Notes: a model not told the origin generated them from the letters alone. 5,687 bases of DNA from Verrucomicrobiia bacterium (GCA_030042375.1 JASHZU010000190.1:1-5687), one strand, 5' to 3'. Counted from the first letter of the stretch, positions 1-5,687 are shown. Made by a program: numbers and translations.

Positions 1-533
1 GCCGGCCTATACTGATTGCGCCGGATCATCCCCGGAACCTGGTGGATTTTTCGCTGACCAATTCCATTGACAGAATCGTCACGCGTGCGGATTTCAAGGG
101 TAAGATTCTGGTCGTGGATTTTCTTTTTACCGGTTGCGCGATCACCTGCCCGGTGGTCAACAGTCAAATGGCGCAAATCCAGCAACTGACGACCAACCAG
201 CCGGACGTCAAGCTGGTTTCCCTCACGGTGGATCCCCGCGATGATACCCCGTCTGTGCTCGAAAAATATGGGCAACAATTTGGCGCGGACACCAACCGCT
301 GGCTGTTTCTCACGGGCGATAAATCAGTTCTCTATACTCTTATTGGCAAAAGTTTCCTGTCGCAGGATTTGAACGATCCCTTCAGCTACATGCCGGGAAA
401 TTTTTCCCATACCGAGCGCATCGCCCTGGTGGATTCGCAGGGGCGCTTGTGCGGGTACTTTGATGGCTTGAACCAGAATACGGCCAGCGCCGTCGTCGAT
501 GAAATCGCCAAATTGCGAAACCAAAATTTATGA
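1..533 (+). CDS. SCO1/SenC family copper chaperone, 5' partial
   Basis: The reading frame is open to the left window edge (first full codon at base 3), so the N-terminus and any signal or anchor segment are missing; 176 residues are visible. The GTG at base 42 is not taken as the start, because the frame continues upstream with plausible SCO sequence. The thioredoxin-like SCO hallmarks are present: F-x-L near the start of the fold, D-F-K-G-K, then F-T-G-C-A-I-T-C-P, a CX3C pair encoded at 135-137 and 147-149. The motif S-L-T-V-D-P-R-D-D-T-P follows, and the conserved copper-binding His sits in F-S-H-T (codon 408-410) before a strand ending D-S-Q-G-R. Family knowledge: SCO proteins sit in the periplasm or on the membrane, bind copper through the two Cys and the His, and help assemble the CuA site of cytochrome c oxidase; some act as thiol reductases. 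The stop overlaps the next start as ATGA, which suggests translational coupling to the second SCO gene. The family call is firm; the exact client is inferred. Confidence 0.93.
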   Translation, partial: RPILIAPDHPRNLVDFSLTNSIDRIVTRADFKGKILVVDFLFTGCAITCPVVNSQMAQIQQLTTNQPDVKLVSLTVDPRDDTPSVLEKYGQQFGADTNRWLFLTGDKSVLYTLIGKSFLSQDLNDPFSYMPGNFSHTERIALVDSQGRLCGYFDGLNQNTASAVVDEIAKLRNQNL

Positions 534-1438
534 AAGTTGAAATATTGAAATTCTGGCTCCCGGTCTCTTTTTCACTGTCGCTGCTCCCGGCCTGCGCCGA
601 GCCGATGACCATGGGCAAAAGCAATAACTCTAATACATCTTATCCCACCAGCGGCGTTGTGGAAAAAATCACCCCCGACTTGAGCCAGGCAACGATCGAT
701 ACGGCGGCCATCCCCGGCTATATGATGGCTATGACGATGGATTACTCCGTCCAAAATACGAACGAACTCAAAGGCATTTCACCAGGCGACAAAGTCATGT
801 TCACGCTGGTGGTGTCCAAAGACAACAGCTGGATTCAAAATATTCACTACGTTGGGCATTCCACGGAAGCAATGACCAACGCCATGTCTATGCAGATGAA
901 CGATTCTCCGTCCATGACGATGGAGCTCAAACCGGGGGACATGCTGCCGGATGGCATTTTGACTGACGAGGACGGGCGGCAAATTCATCTTTCTGATTTT
1001 CGCGGACGGGCCGTGGCCTTCACGTTTTTTTATACGCGTTGCCCACTGCCAAATTATTGTCCGTTGATGAACCGGAATTTTGCCACCGCCCGCGACCTCG
1101 TGGCCGCCACGTCCGGCGCGCCGACCAATTACGAGTTTCTTTCCATTTCGTTTGACCCGGTGAATGACACGCCGCAGATGCTAAAAAATTATGCCGCCCT
1201 CTTCCGCAGCCAGGATACGAGCCAATGGCTCTTCGCCGCCGTAAACACCAATACCCTGGCCACGCTGGCGCCGGCCCTGGATTTGATGGTCGTCCGCCAG
1301 GGCGACAGCATCTCGCACAATCTCCGCACCGTCGTGTTGGATCCGCAGGGCCGCATCTATCGGCAATTTGATGGCAACCAGTGGACGCCCCAGGAACTGG
1401 CCGATGCCGTGATCGCAGCGGCGCGGGTCACGCCGTAG
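530..1438 (+). CDS. CusF-like domain fused to SCO1/SenC domain, putative copper lipoprotein
   Basis: This 302-residue protein has a hydrophobic N-terminus ending L-P-A-C (Cys22), a plausible lipobox although Pro at -2 is unusual. Residues about 41-107 resemble CusF: G-V-V-E-K-I, then I-P-G-Y-M-M-A-M-T-M (61-70), then G-D-K-V near 86-89. Compared with E. coli CusF (ligands His36, Trp44, Met47, Met49), Met68 and Met70 are kept. The His position appears to be Thr/Ala, and the Trp position is Met65. Residues 111-140 are a linker with seven Met. Residues about 134-302 form a SCO domain: D-F-R-G-R, then Y-T-R-C-P-L-P-N-Y-C-P (Cys171 and Cys177, CX5C instead of CX3C), S-F-D-P-V-N-D-T-P, and His263 in I-S-H-N. 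The likely role is periplasmic or outer-leaflet copper capture and delivery, working with the SCO protein encoded just upstream, whose stop it overlaps. No Shine-Dalgarno precedes the ATG at 530, so coupling probably drives translation. The domain calls are strong; the substrate and lipidation are inferred. Confidence 0.9.
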   Translation: MKVEILKFWLPVSFSLSLLPACAEPMTMGKSNNSNTSYPTSGVVEKITPDLSQATIDTAAIPGYMMAMTMDYSVQNTNELKGISPGDKVMFTLVVSKDNSWIQNIHYVGHSTEAMTNAMSMQMNDSPSMTMELKPGDMLPDGILTDEDGRQIHLSDFRGRAVAFTFFYTRCPLPNYCPLMNRNFATARDLVAATSGAPTNYEFLSISFDPVNDTPQMLKNYAALFRSQDTSQWLFAAVNTNTLATLAPALDLMVVRQGDSISHNLRTVVLDPQGRIYRQFDGNQWTPQELADAVIAAARVTP

Positions 1439-1460
1439 CCCTTGCGAACGCCGCTTTTTT
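1417..1460 (+). terminator. Putative intrinsic terminator of the SCO operon
   Basis: AGCGGCG (1417-1423) is perfectly complementary to CGCCGCT (1449-1455), and six T follow through 1460. The loop is long (25 nt) but may be partly folded through GGG/CCC pairing. The left arm lies inside the last codons of the CusF-SCO gene. The position, directly after a gene and before a probable new promoter, fits a terminator; the long loop lowers confidence. Confidence 0.45.
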
Positions 1461-1473
1461 ATAAAATTTCCGG

Positions 1474-1503
1474 TTGCAAACGAAGGCGAATTTTAGATAT
1501 TCT
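1474..1503 (+). promoter_or_regulatory. Putative sigma70-type promoter for the 33-aa gene
   Basis: TTGCAA at 1474-1479 (4 of 6 to the -35 consensus) and TATTCT at 1498-1503 (4 of 6 to the -10 consensus) are separated by 18 bases. A start about seven bases downstream would fall at or next to the ATG at 1511, giving a leaderless or nearly leaderless message. This is a match by eye in AT-rich DNA; alternatives such as TAGATA at 1494-1499 exist. Confidence 0.35.
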
Positions 1504-1506
1504 AAA
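1492..1506. repeat. Inverted repeat directly before the 33-aa gene, possible operator
   Basis: TTTAGA (1492-1497) and TCTAAA (1501-1506) are perfect reverse complements around a TAT spacer. The site overlaps the putative -10 element and ends four bases before the ATG. It could be a dimeric repressor site, or a weak hairpin if transcription starts further upstream. Chance occurrence in AT-rich DNA is possible. Confidence 0.4.
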
Positions 1507-1510
1507 GTGA

Positions 1511-1612
1511 ATGGGTTCACTCAAAAAACGCCGCAAGGCAAAAATTAATCGTCATAAACGGCGCAAGAAGCTGCGCATGCATCGTCACAAGAAGCGCACC
1601 TGGCAGGCATAA
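1511..1612 (+). CDS. 33-aa basic AURKAIP1/COX24-type protein, putative small ribosomal protein (bS22/mS38-like)
   Basis: An ATG-to-TAA frame encodes 33 residues starting M-G-S-L-K-K-R-R-K and containing R-H-K-R-R-K-K-L-R and R-H-K-K-R. Seventeen of 33 residues are Lys or Arg, three more are His, and none is acidic. The M-G-S-x-x-K-K-R-x-x start, the size and the spacing of basic blocks match my recollection of the bacterial proteins labelled AURKAIP1/COX24 domain. That group includes the 33-residue mycobacterial ribosomal protein bS22 and is related to mitochondrial mS38. The inferred role is stabilising small-subunit rRNA. No good Shine-Dalgarno precedes it; AAGTGA abuts the start codon. It lies between a terminator-like hairpin and the DUF2203 gene and is short enough to be missed by routine gene calling. 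The protein family is likely; ribosome binding in this organism is inferred. Confidence 0.82.
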   Translation: MGSLKKRRKAKINRHKRRKKLRMHRHKKRTWQA

Positions 1613-1658
1613 AGGCCGACGCTTTTGACTCTCTCGCTCCCGCGCAGTCAACGAACCA

Positions 1659-1679
1659 TTCCGCCGCCAAACGGCGGAA
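1659..1679 (+). other. Perfect 8-bp hairpin between the small basic gene and the DUF2203 gene
   Basis: TTCCGCCG (1659-1666) and CGGCGGAA (1672-1679) form a perfect stem closed by the five-base loop CCAAA. No T run follows on the plus strand (AAAG follows), so it is not a standard intrinsic terminator. It sits 47 bases after the stop of the small gene and 28 before the DUF2203 start. It might stabilise the small gene's 3' end, act as an attenuator, or be a processing site. Confidence 0.5.
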
Positions 1680-1707
1680 AAAGTGGGGGAAACGCTCAAG
1701 ACACGAA

Positions 1708-2091
1708 ATGGAACTTCGTTTTGAAAAGCATTACACGCGGGACGAAGCGCGCGCGCTGCTGCCGCAAATCCGCCAATGGCTGGCCCAACTCAACCAGCTC
1801 CGCAAAAATGTGGAGCGGTTTGAGCAGCGCCTGAGCCAAATGGCCGCACAATCCGATGACATCGGCGGCGAAACCGTCAACGATTGGATTCGCGCCCTTG
1901 CCGACATGCAACAAATTCTTGTCGAGTTCCAACGGCGCCAGATCTTCATCAAGGATTTGGACCGGGGGCTGATTGATTTTCCCGCCATCATCGGCGGCCG
2001 CGAAGTCTTTCTCTGCTGGGAATCCGATGAAGACGACATCGAATTCTGGCACGACCTGGAATCAGGTTTCGCCGGCCGCGAACGCCTTTAA
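1708..2091 (+). CDS. DUF2203 family protein
   Basis: This 127-residue cytosolic protein has no signal peptide or membrane segment. It shows the DUF2203 pattern in order: an N-terminal Y-T-R-D-E-A-R-A-L-L-P (9-19); a long helical stretch rich in Gln, Arg and Leu, probably coiled coil (20-75); I-K-D-L-D-R-G-L-I-D-F-P-A (81-93); G-R-E-V-F-L-C-W (97-104); an acidic turn; and I-E-F-W-H-D-L-E-S-G-F-A-G-R (111-124). The length is typical of the family. The biochemical function of DUF2203 is not known to me. The conserved Asp, Cys104, Trp and His115 could form a binding or catalytic site, but this is speculation. The GGGGGA at 1685-1690 is 17 bases from the ATG, too far for a normal ribosome binding site. 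Its stop lies three bases from the stop of the convergent propeller gene. Confidence 0.9.
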   Translation: MELRFEKHYTRDEARALLPQIRQWLAQLNQLRKNVERFEQRLSQMAAQSDDIGGETVNDWIRALADMQQILVEFQRRQIFIKDLDRGLIDFPAIIGGREVFLCWESDEDDIEFWHDLESGFAGRERL

Positions 2092-2094
2092 TTT

Positions 2095-3192
2095 TTAGCG
2101 GCCTCCCACCCGCCCCGTGTGTTGCGCATTGGCGCGAAACACCGGCCATGCGCTGGCCGCCGTCGGTGGGAGATTCGTCGGCCCGAAGGCGGCAAAATGG
2201 CCCACAAAGGTAAAATAGATAACGCCGTTTGCCCCAATCGCCGGCGAGGCGGTAATGGGCTGGTTCACATTCTCCGACCAGGCCACTGCCCCATCGGGTG
2301 TCAGGGCCGTGAACCAAAAGCTGCGCGACGCAAAATAAATTTGCGAATCGGTCACCGCCGGCGCGCCTTCGATCCAGTCCGACATATCATGCGCCCACAA
2401 TTGCTTTCCCTCAGCGCTTATCGCCAGGCCAAACTGACCGGCGCCCACGTAGATCGTGCCATTGGTACCGAGCACCGGCGATGACGGCGTCGGGCCGCCC
2501 GTGAGCAAAGACCAGAGTTTTGTGCCGTCTGGTTTAAGCGCGTAAAGATGGCCGTCTGCTGAAGTAAAATAAACATTGCCGCTGAAGTCGATGGCCGGCG
2601 AAGAAATAATTTCGCCCTGCGTGGTAAACGACCATTTCATTTTCCCATCCGGCGCAAGCGCATAAAACTTCCGGTCATGCGACCCGAAATAAACCGTTCC
2701 ATCTGCGGCAATGGCTGGGGATGAGTTAACGATTCCGCCCGCCGCAAATTTCCATTTCAGCGAACCATCCGGATTGAGCGCATAAAACGTTTTGTCCCAG
2801 GAACCAAAATAGATGGTCCCGTCGCTGGCAATCGCGGGAGAAGAATCGTTCCACGCGCCGGTGGCAAAACTCCATTTTAATTTTCCGGCCGGCGTCACCG
2901 CGTAAAAGTGCCGGTCGCGCGAGCCGAAATAAATCGTCCCATCGCTTCCGATGGCAGGCGACGATTCAATTTCCAGCCCGGTTTGAAACCGCCAAAGGAT
3001 TTCGCCATAGGCATTCAAGGCAACCAGTGCGCCGTTGAAATCCGGCTGGTAAATGGTCCCGTCTGGCGCAATGGCCGGCGTGGCATCGTTAAAGGTGCCC
3101 GGCCAACGAATGTCCCAAAGATTGGTTTGGGCCATCGCGTTGACGACGCCAAGACAAAAAATCAAAGCCAGCAATGTTCGCCGCAGTTTCAT
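2095..3192 (-). CDS. Secreted PQQ-like eight-bladed beta-propeller repeat protein
   Basis: This 365-residue protein has a Sec signal peptide: K-L-R-R, a hydrophobic core, then A-M-A|Q with likely signal peptidase I cleavage after residue 21. Eight repeats of about 40 residues start near 37, 77, 117, 157, 197, 237, 276 and 315. Each begins S-S-P-A-I-x-x-D-G-T-I-Y-F-G-S, or a variant, and carries Y-A-L-x-P-D-G-x-x-x-W-S-F. This pattern matches PQQ-like/BamB-type propeller blades. The C-terminus ends with W-P-V-F-R-A-N-A-Q-H-T-G, a motif often seen at the edge of such proteins. No extra catalytic domain, haem motif, vicinal Cys pair or clear quinone ligand set is visible, so it is more likely a scaffold or binding protein than an enzyme. 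Its start is nine bases after the rsmE stop, so it is probably co-transcribed, without a visible Shine-Dalgarno. Location is periplasmic or extracellular. The fold is confident, the role unknown. Confidence 0.9.
   Translation of the reverse strand: MKLRRTLLALIFCLGVVNAMAQTNLWDIRWPGTFNDATPAIAPDGTIYQPDFNGALVALNAYGEILWRFQTGLEIESSPAIGSDGTIYFGSRDRHFYAVTPAGKLKWSFATGAWNDSSPAIASDGTIYFGSWDKTFYALNPDGSLKWKFAAGGIVNSSPAIAADGTVYFGSHDRKFYALAPDGKMKWSFTTQGEIISSPAIDFSGNVYFTSADGHLYALKPDGTKLWSLLTGGPTPSSPVLGTNGTIYVGAGQFGLAISAEGKQLWAHDMSDWIEGAPAVTDSQIYFASRSFWFTALTPDGAVAWSENVNQPITASPAIGANGVIYFTFVGHFAAFGPTNLPPTAASAWPVFRANAQHTGRVGGR
2185..3084 (-). repeat. 120-bp tandem repeats encoding propeller blades
   Basis: Blades recur every 120 bases on the minus strand, shifting to 117 once near blade 7. 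On the plus strand, related segments such as CCGAAATAAATCGTCCC (2924-2940) and CCAAAATAGATGGTCCC (2804-2820) are exactly 120 bases apart. Blades 2 to 4 (about 2605-2964) are the most alike, which suggests internal duplication; the outer blades have diverged. Confidence 0.85.
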
Positions 3193-3201
3193 TGTTTTAA
3201 T

Positions 3202-3960
3202 TTATTCTGAAGAATTGAACTCGTAATTCAACACCGAGAGACAATAAATGGCCGCCGTTTCCACCCGCAACACCAAACGGCCAAGCGAAATCGGCTGCGC
3301 CCCGGCGTCTTGAATCGCGCTTAATTCATCCGGTGTGAAATCCCCTTCCGGGCCAATCCACACCGCCGCACTGCTGGGCGGATGACCATTGGCCTTTTGA
3401 TAATCGCGAAAGATTTCGCGCGGATGCCGACGCTCTTTTTGCAACGAACCGACCAATTGCAATTCAGGCTTCTCTTTTCTCGCCAGAAATTTTTTGACCG
3501 TTGCAGGCGTTTCGATTTGCGGCAGCCGGGTTGTGCCGCACTGTTTCATCGCTTCAATCGCCACCTGTTGCCACTGCTCGCGTTTTTGCGCGGCGCTTTC
3601 ATCATCTAACCGTGTCACGACCCGCTCCGTGAGCAGCGGCGCAATCGTTTTTGCGCCCAGCTCTACCGATTTTTGGATAATGCTCTCGATGATTTTGCCT
3701 TTGGGAATGCCGACAAACAAAGTAATCGCGCACGCCGGGGAAGGAACAAAATTCCGCTTCTTCACCGCCAGCGAAAGCCAGTCGCGCCCCGCGCCCGCCA
3801 CCTTGCAAAAAATTTCATTGCCCGCACCGTCCAGCACCAGCGCCTCATCCCCTTCCTTCAAACGCAAAACGCGCAACGCATGGTGCGTCTCGCGGCCCTC
3901 CAGCCGCAAAATATCCCCCTGGCAATGGGACGGCGGCAAATAAAAGCGGTGCAATTGCAT
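3202..3960 (-). CDS. rsmE: 16S rRNA (uracil1498-N3)-methyltransferase RsmE
   Basis: This 252-residue protein is close in length to E. coli RsmE. The N-terminal PUA-like part carries H-H-A-L-R-V-L-R (26-33) and an L-V-L-D-G-x-G strand (41-47). The C-terminal SPOUT knot shows P-K-G-K-I-I-E-S-I-I-Q-K-S-V-E-L-G-A (86-103), T-E-R (111-113), the SAM-site loop I-G-P-E-G-D-F-T-x-D-E (202-212), and the final knot motif L-G-R-L-V-L-R-V-E-T-A-A (226-236). Family knowledge: it uses S-adenosylmethionine to methylate N3 of U1498 in helix 44 near the decoding site, acting on assembled 30S subunits. It lies 61 bases after dnaJ and nine before the propeller gene. Close linkage of dnaJ and rsmE is also known in other phyla (for example dnaJ-prmA-rsmE in Firmicutes), which supports the call. 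No Shine-Dalgarno is visible before the ATG. Confidence 0.97.
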   Translation of the reverse strand: MQLHRFYLPPSHCQGDILRLEGRETHHALRVLRLKEGDEALVLDGAGNEIFCKVAGAGRDWLSLAVKKRNFVPSPACAITLFVGIPKGKIIESIIQKSVELGAKTIAPLLTERVVTRLDDESAAQKREQWQQVAIEAMKQCGTTRLPQIETPATVKKFLARKEKPELQLVGSLQKERRHPREIFRDYQKANGHPPSSAAVWIGPEGDFTPDELSAIQDAGAQPISLGRLVLRVETAAIYCLSVLNYEFNSSE

Positions 3961-4021
3961 TAAGGTTTCGTTTAACGCCCGTTCCGGACTTCACGGATTA
4001 AAATGAAATCGCGAACGGCTG

Positions 4022-5149
4022 TCAGCGGAAAAATTTTTTCGCCTTTTCAAAAAAACTTTGTGCCAGCGGAGCTTCATGGCCGTCCAGCAACGCTGCAAAT
4101 TCCTGCAGCTTGGCCTTTTGCTCATGCGTCAGCCGTGTCGGCACTTCCACTTGTATCCGTGCGTGCAAGTCCCCATGGCCGTAACCCTGCAGGTTTTTTA
4201 CTCCCTTGCCTTTGACACGGAAAACCGCACCCGATTGCGTTCCGGCCGGAATTTTAATCGTTGCTTTGCCCTCCAGCGTGGGCACTTCGATTTCCGCACC
4301 CAGGACCGCATGGATGAAACTGACCGGCACCTCGCAATGTAAATCGTCGCCGTCCCGCTGAAAAATTTCGTGCACCTTCACGTGCAGGATGACGTATAAA
4401 TCTCCTCCCGGTCCGCCGCGAAATCCGGCTTCGCCATTCCCGCCCGAACGCAGCCGGGTGCCCGTATCCACGCCGGGAGGGATTTTTAATTTTATTTTCG
4501 TCGTCCGCTCGCGCCGTCCCTCCCCGTGGCAGGCTTTGCAGGGTTTTTCCAGGATGCGGCCGTGGCCTTTGCATTGCGGACAGGTTTGCGCGATGCTAAA
4601 AATGCCCCGGGACATCACCACCTGGCCGCGTCCACCACACGTCGTGCAGGTTTTGACGCCCGATCCTTTTTCCGCGCCGGAACCGCCACACGTTTCGCAG
4701 CGGTCCTGTTTGGACACAGAAATTTCTTTTTCAACGCCCGCCGCCGCTTCCTCCAGCGTGATTTCCAAATCATAACGCAAATCGTCGCCGCGCTGGGGGC
4801 CGGAGCGTTCGCCGCCGCCAAAAAAACTTTCAAAAATGCTGCCGCCACCACCGCCGAAAACTTCCCGGAAAATGTCGAAGGGATCATGAAATCCTCCGCC
4901 GGGACGGCCCGCGCGCTGGCGCGGGTCAAACGCAGCGTGACCGTATTGATCGTAGGCCGCGCGCTTTTGGGGATCGCTCAAGGCTTCGTAGGCTTCGCCG
5001 AGCTCCTTGAACTTTTCTTCCGCGGCATGGTCGCCGGGATTCTTGTCCGGATGAAATTTGACCGCGAGTTTGCGGTACGCTTTTTTGATTTCCTCGGCGT
5101 CAACACCCCGGCTGATCCCCAGGACCTCATAATAATCACGTTTGGCCAT
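4022..5149 (-). CDS. dnaJ: Chaperone protein DnaJ (type I J-protein)
   Basis: This 375-residue protein is essentially the length of E. coli DnaJ, with all type I domains. The J domain at 1-70 begins [11 protein letters not shown] and has the H-P-D motif at 33-35. A Gly/Phe-rich region covers about 82-115. Four zinc-binding repeats have Cys pairs at 151/154, 168/171, 190/193 and 204/207, in the form C-x-x-C-x-G-x-G. The C-terminal substrate-binding domains contain P-P-G-V-D-T-G and G-D-L-Y-V and end in K-K-F-F-R. It delivers unfolded clients to DnaK and stimulates its ATPase. The frame stays open upstream to 5629, but those 160 codons overlap grpE and resemble nothing; the canonical J-domain Met fixes the start at 5149. 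The gap to grpE is 40 bases and pyrimidine-rich on the coding strand, with no Shine-Dalgarno. Confidence 0.98.
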   Translation of the reverse strand: MAKRDYYEVLGISRGVDAEEIKKAYRKLAVKFHPDKNPGDHAAEEKFKELGEAYEALSDPQKRAAYDQYGHAAFDPRQRAGRPGGGFHDPFDIFREVFGGGGGSIFESFFGGGERSGPQRGDDLRYDLEITLEEAAAGVEKEISVSKQDRCETCGGSGAEKGSGVKTCTTCGGRGQVVMSRGIFSIAQTCPQCKGHGRILEKPCKACHGEGRRERTTKIKLKIPPGVDTGTRLRSGGNGEAGFRGGPGGDLYVILHVKVHEIFQRDGDDLHCEVPVSFIHAVLGAEIEVPTLEGKATIKIPAGTQSGAVFRVKGKGVKNLQGYGHGDLHARIQVEVPTRLTHEQKAKLQEFAALLDGHEAPLAQSFFEKAKKFFR

Positions 5150-5189
5150 CTGAATAAAATCTAAGAAGAAAAAGGCAAAAGAGGAATTG

Positions 5190-5687
5190 TCATTTTGCGC
5201 CAGCCGGTTTCTTCGCGACCACGACGGACGCCGGGCGCAGCAACCGTTCGCGCAAACGATAGCCCTTGCGGATTTGCTGGACGACATGCCCTTCCGGGAC
5301 GTCGGTCGTTTCCAATTGCGAAACCGCCTCCTGCTGCGTGGGGTCAAACGGCTTGCCCGTGGCATCGATTTCCTCCAAGCCTGCTTCGACCAGGGCGCTT
5401 TTGAGCTGCAATTGGACCATGGTGATGCCCGCCTGCAGGGAGGATGACTTGTCGTCTTTGGCGTTTTGCGCGGCGGCCAGCGCCATTTCAAAGCTGTCCA
5501 GCACCGGCAACAGTTTTTGGATGAGCGATGCGTTGGCGAACTGGATAGCTTCTGTCCGCTCCCGTGCGGCGCGCTTTTTAAAATTGTCGAAATCGGCCGT
5601 GGTCCGCAGCAGCCGGTCCCAGCTTTCATCAGCCTTCGCCGCGCGCGTTTTCAATTCCTCAAACTGTTCGGGCGTCAGCGATGCCAG
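5190..5687 (-). CDS. grpE: GrpE nucleotide-exchange factor, N-terminally truncated by the window edge
   Basis: The C-terminal 165 residues are visible; the frame stays open to the right edge, so the true start lies beyond 5687. The TTG at 5654 is not taken as a start, because the upstream codons continue the helical region. Diagnostic GrpE sequence is present: [19 protein letters not shown] in the long paired helix, then [12 protein letters not shown]. The beta domain follows with F-D-P-x-x-[18 protein letters not shown] and the closing L-L-R-P-A-S-V-V-V. GrpE is a dimer that releases ADP from DnaK and can act as a thermosensor. It precedes dnaJ on the same strand, a common heat-shock arrangement; dnaK is not within the window. 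The promoter would lie to the right and cannot be seen. Confidence 0.97.
   Translation of the reverse strand: MASLTPEQFEELKTRAAKADESWDRLLRTTADFDNFKKRAARERTEAIQFANASLIQKLLPVLDSFEMALAAAQNAKDDKSSSLQAGITMVQLQLKSALVEAGLEEIDATGKPFDPTQQEAVSQLETTDVPEGHVVQQIRKGYRLRERLLRPASVVVAKKPAGAK

Noticed and set aside
1696..2052. 118-codon minus-strand open frame opposite the DUF2203 gene
   Set aside because: The plus-strand DUF2203 motifs are clear; the antisense translation resembles nothing.
2074..2103. GGCCGC/GCGGCC inverted repeat as a bidirectional terminator
   Set aside because: Only six base pairs around an 18-base loop, with no T run on either strand.
2185..3084. Regularly spaced repeats as a CRISPR-like or non-coding array
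   Set aside because: The 120-base periodicity is explained by 40-residue propeller blades in an intact gene.
3494..3943. 149-codon plus-strand open frame antisense to rsmE
   Set aside because: Low-complexity translation, no family signal, and completely inside the confident rsmE gene.
3961..4021. CCGTTC/GAACGG pair between dnaJ and rsmE as a terminator
   Set aside because: Six-base arms are separated by more than 25 bases with no T run; the spacing fits an operon gap.
4526..5164. 212-codon plus-strand open frame antisense to dnaJ
   Set aside because: It mirrors the GC-rich, Gly-rich codons of dnaJ, has no recognisable domain, and dnaJ is certain on the other strand.
5150..5629. N-terminal extension of DnaJ
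   Set aside because: It is an out-of-frame reading of grpE; the canonical J domain begins at the ATG at 5149 and gives the standard 375-residue length.

Overview
The window most likely comes from a Verrucomicrobiota-type bacterium (Pedosphaera/Limisphaerales-like). This is an inference from the gene mix: a CusF-SCO fusion, a 33-residue AURKAIP1/COX24-type basic protein, a DUF2203 protein, and a PQQ-like propeller ending in a W-P-x-F-R...H-T-G motif. It also rests on a moderate GC content and on starts that lack Shine-Dalgarno sequences. No 16S or marker-tree evidence is available here, so the phylum call is tentative. The window is fully chromosomal in character. I see no mobile element, CRISPR array, tRNA, rRNA or phage gene. 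No gene-free stretch exceeds 300 bases; the longest gap is the 95 bases at 1613-1707.

Left part, plus strand (1-1438): a copper-handling pair. The 3' part of a classical SCO1/SenC protein (CX3C plus His) overlaps by ATGA a second, two-domain lipoprotein-like gene. The second protein joins a CusF-like copper-binding domain, a methionine-rich linker and a SCO domain with a CX5C motif. Together they look like a periplasmic copper relay for building the CuA centre of a terminal oxidase or for copper or thiol homeostasis. Any oxidase genes would lie to the left, outside the window. A terminator-like hairpin with a T6 run closes this unit.

Middle, plus strand (1439-2091): a putative promoter overlaps a near-perfect inverted repeat directly in front of a tiny, very basic 33-residue gene, probably a small ribosomal-subunit protein. 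A 95-base gap with a perfect 8-bp hairpin follows, then a DUF2203 gene.

Right part, minus strand (2095-5687): read from right to left, grpE (5' end cut off by the window edge), dnaJ, rsmE and a secreted eight-bladed PQQ-like propeller gene. The gaps are 40, 61 and 9 bases, so this looks like one operon. GrpE and DnaJ are the nucleotide-exchange factor and J-protein for DnaK, and RsmE methylates 16S rRNA U1498. The propeller gene is the odd passenger. It meets the DUF2203 gene tail to tail with only 3 bases between stop codons.

I found no convincing wholly new system. The points most worth following up are the CusF-Met linker-SCO fusion with altered copper ligands, the tiny bS22/mS38-like gene with a possibly leaderless promoter, and the absence of Shine-Dalgarno sequences at all six visible start codons.
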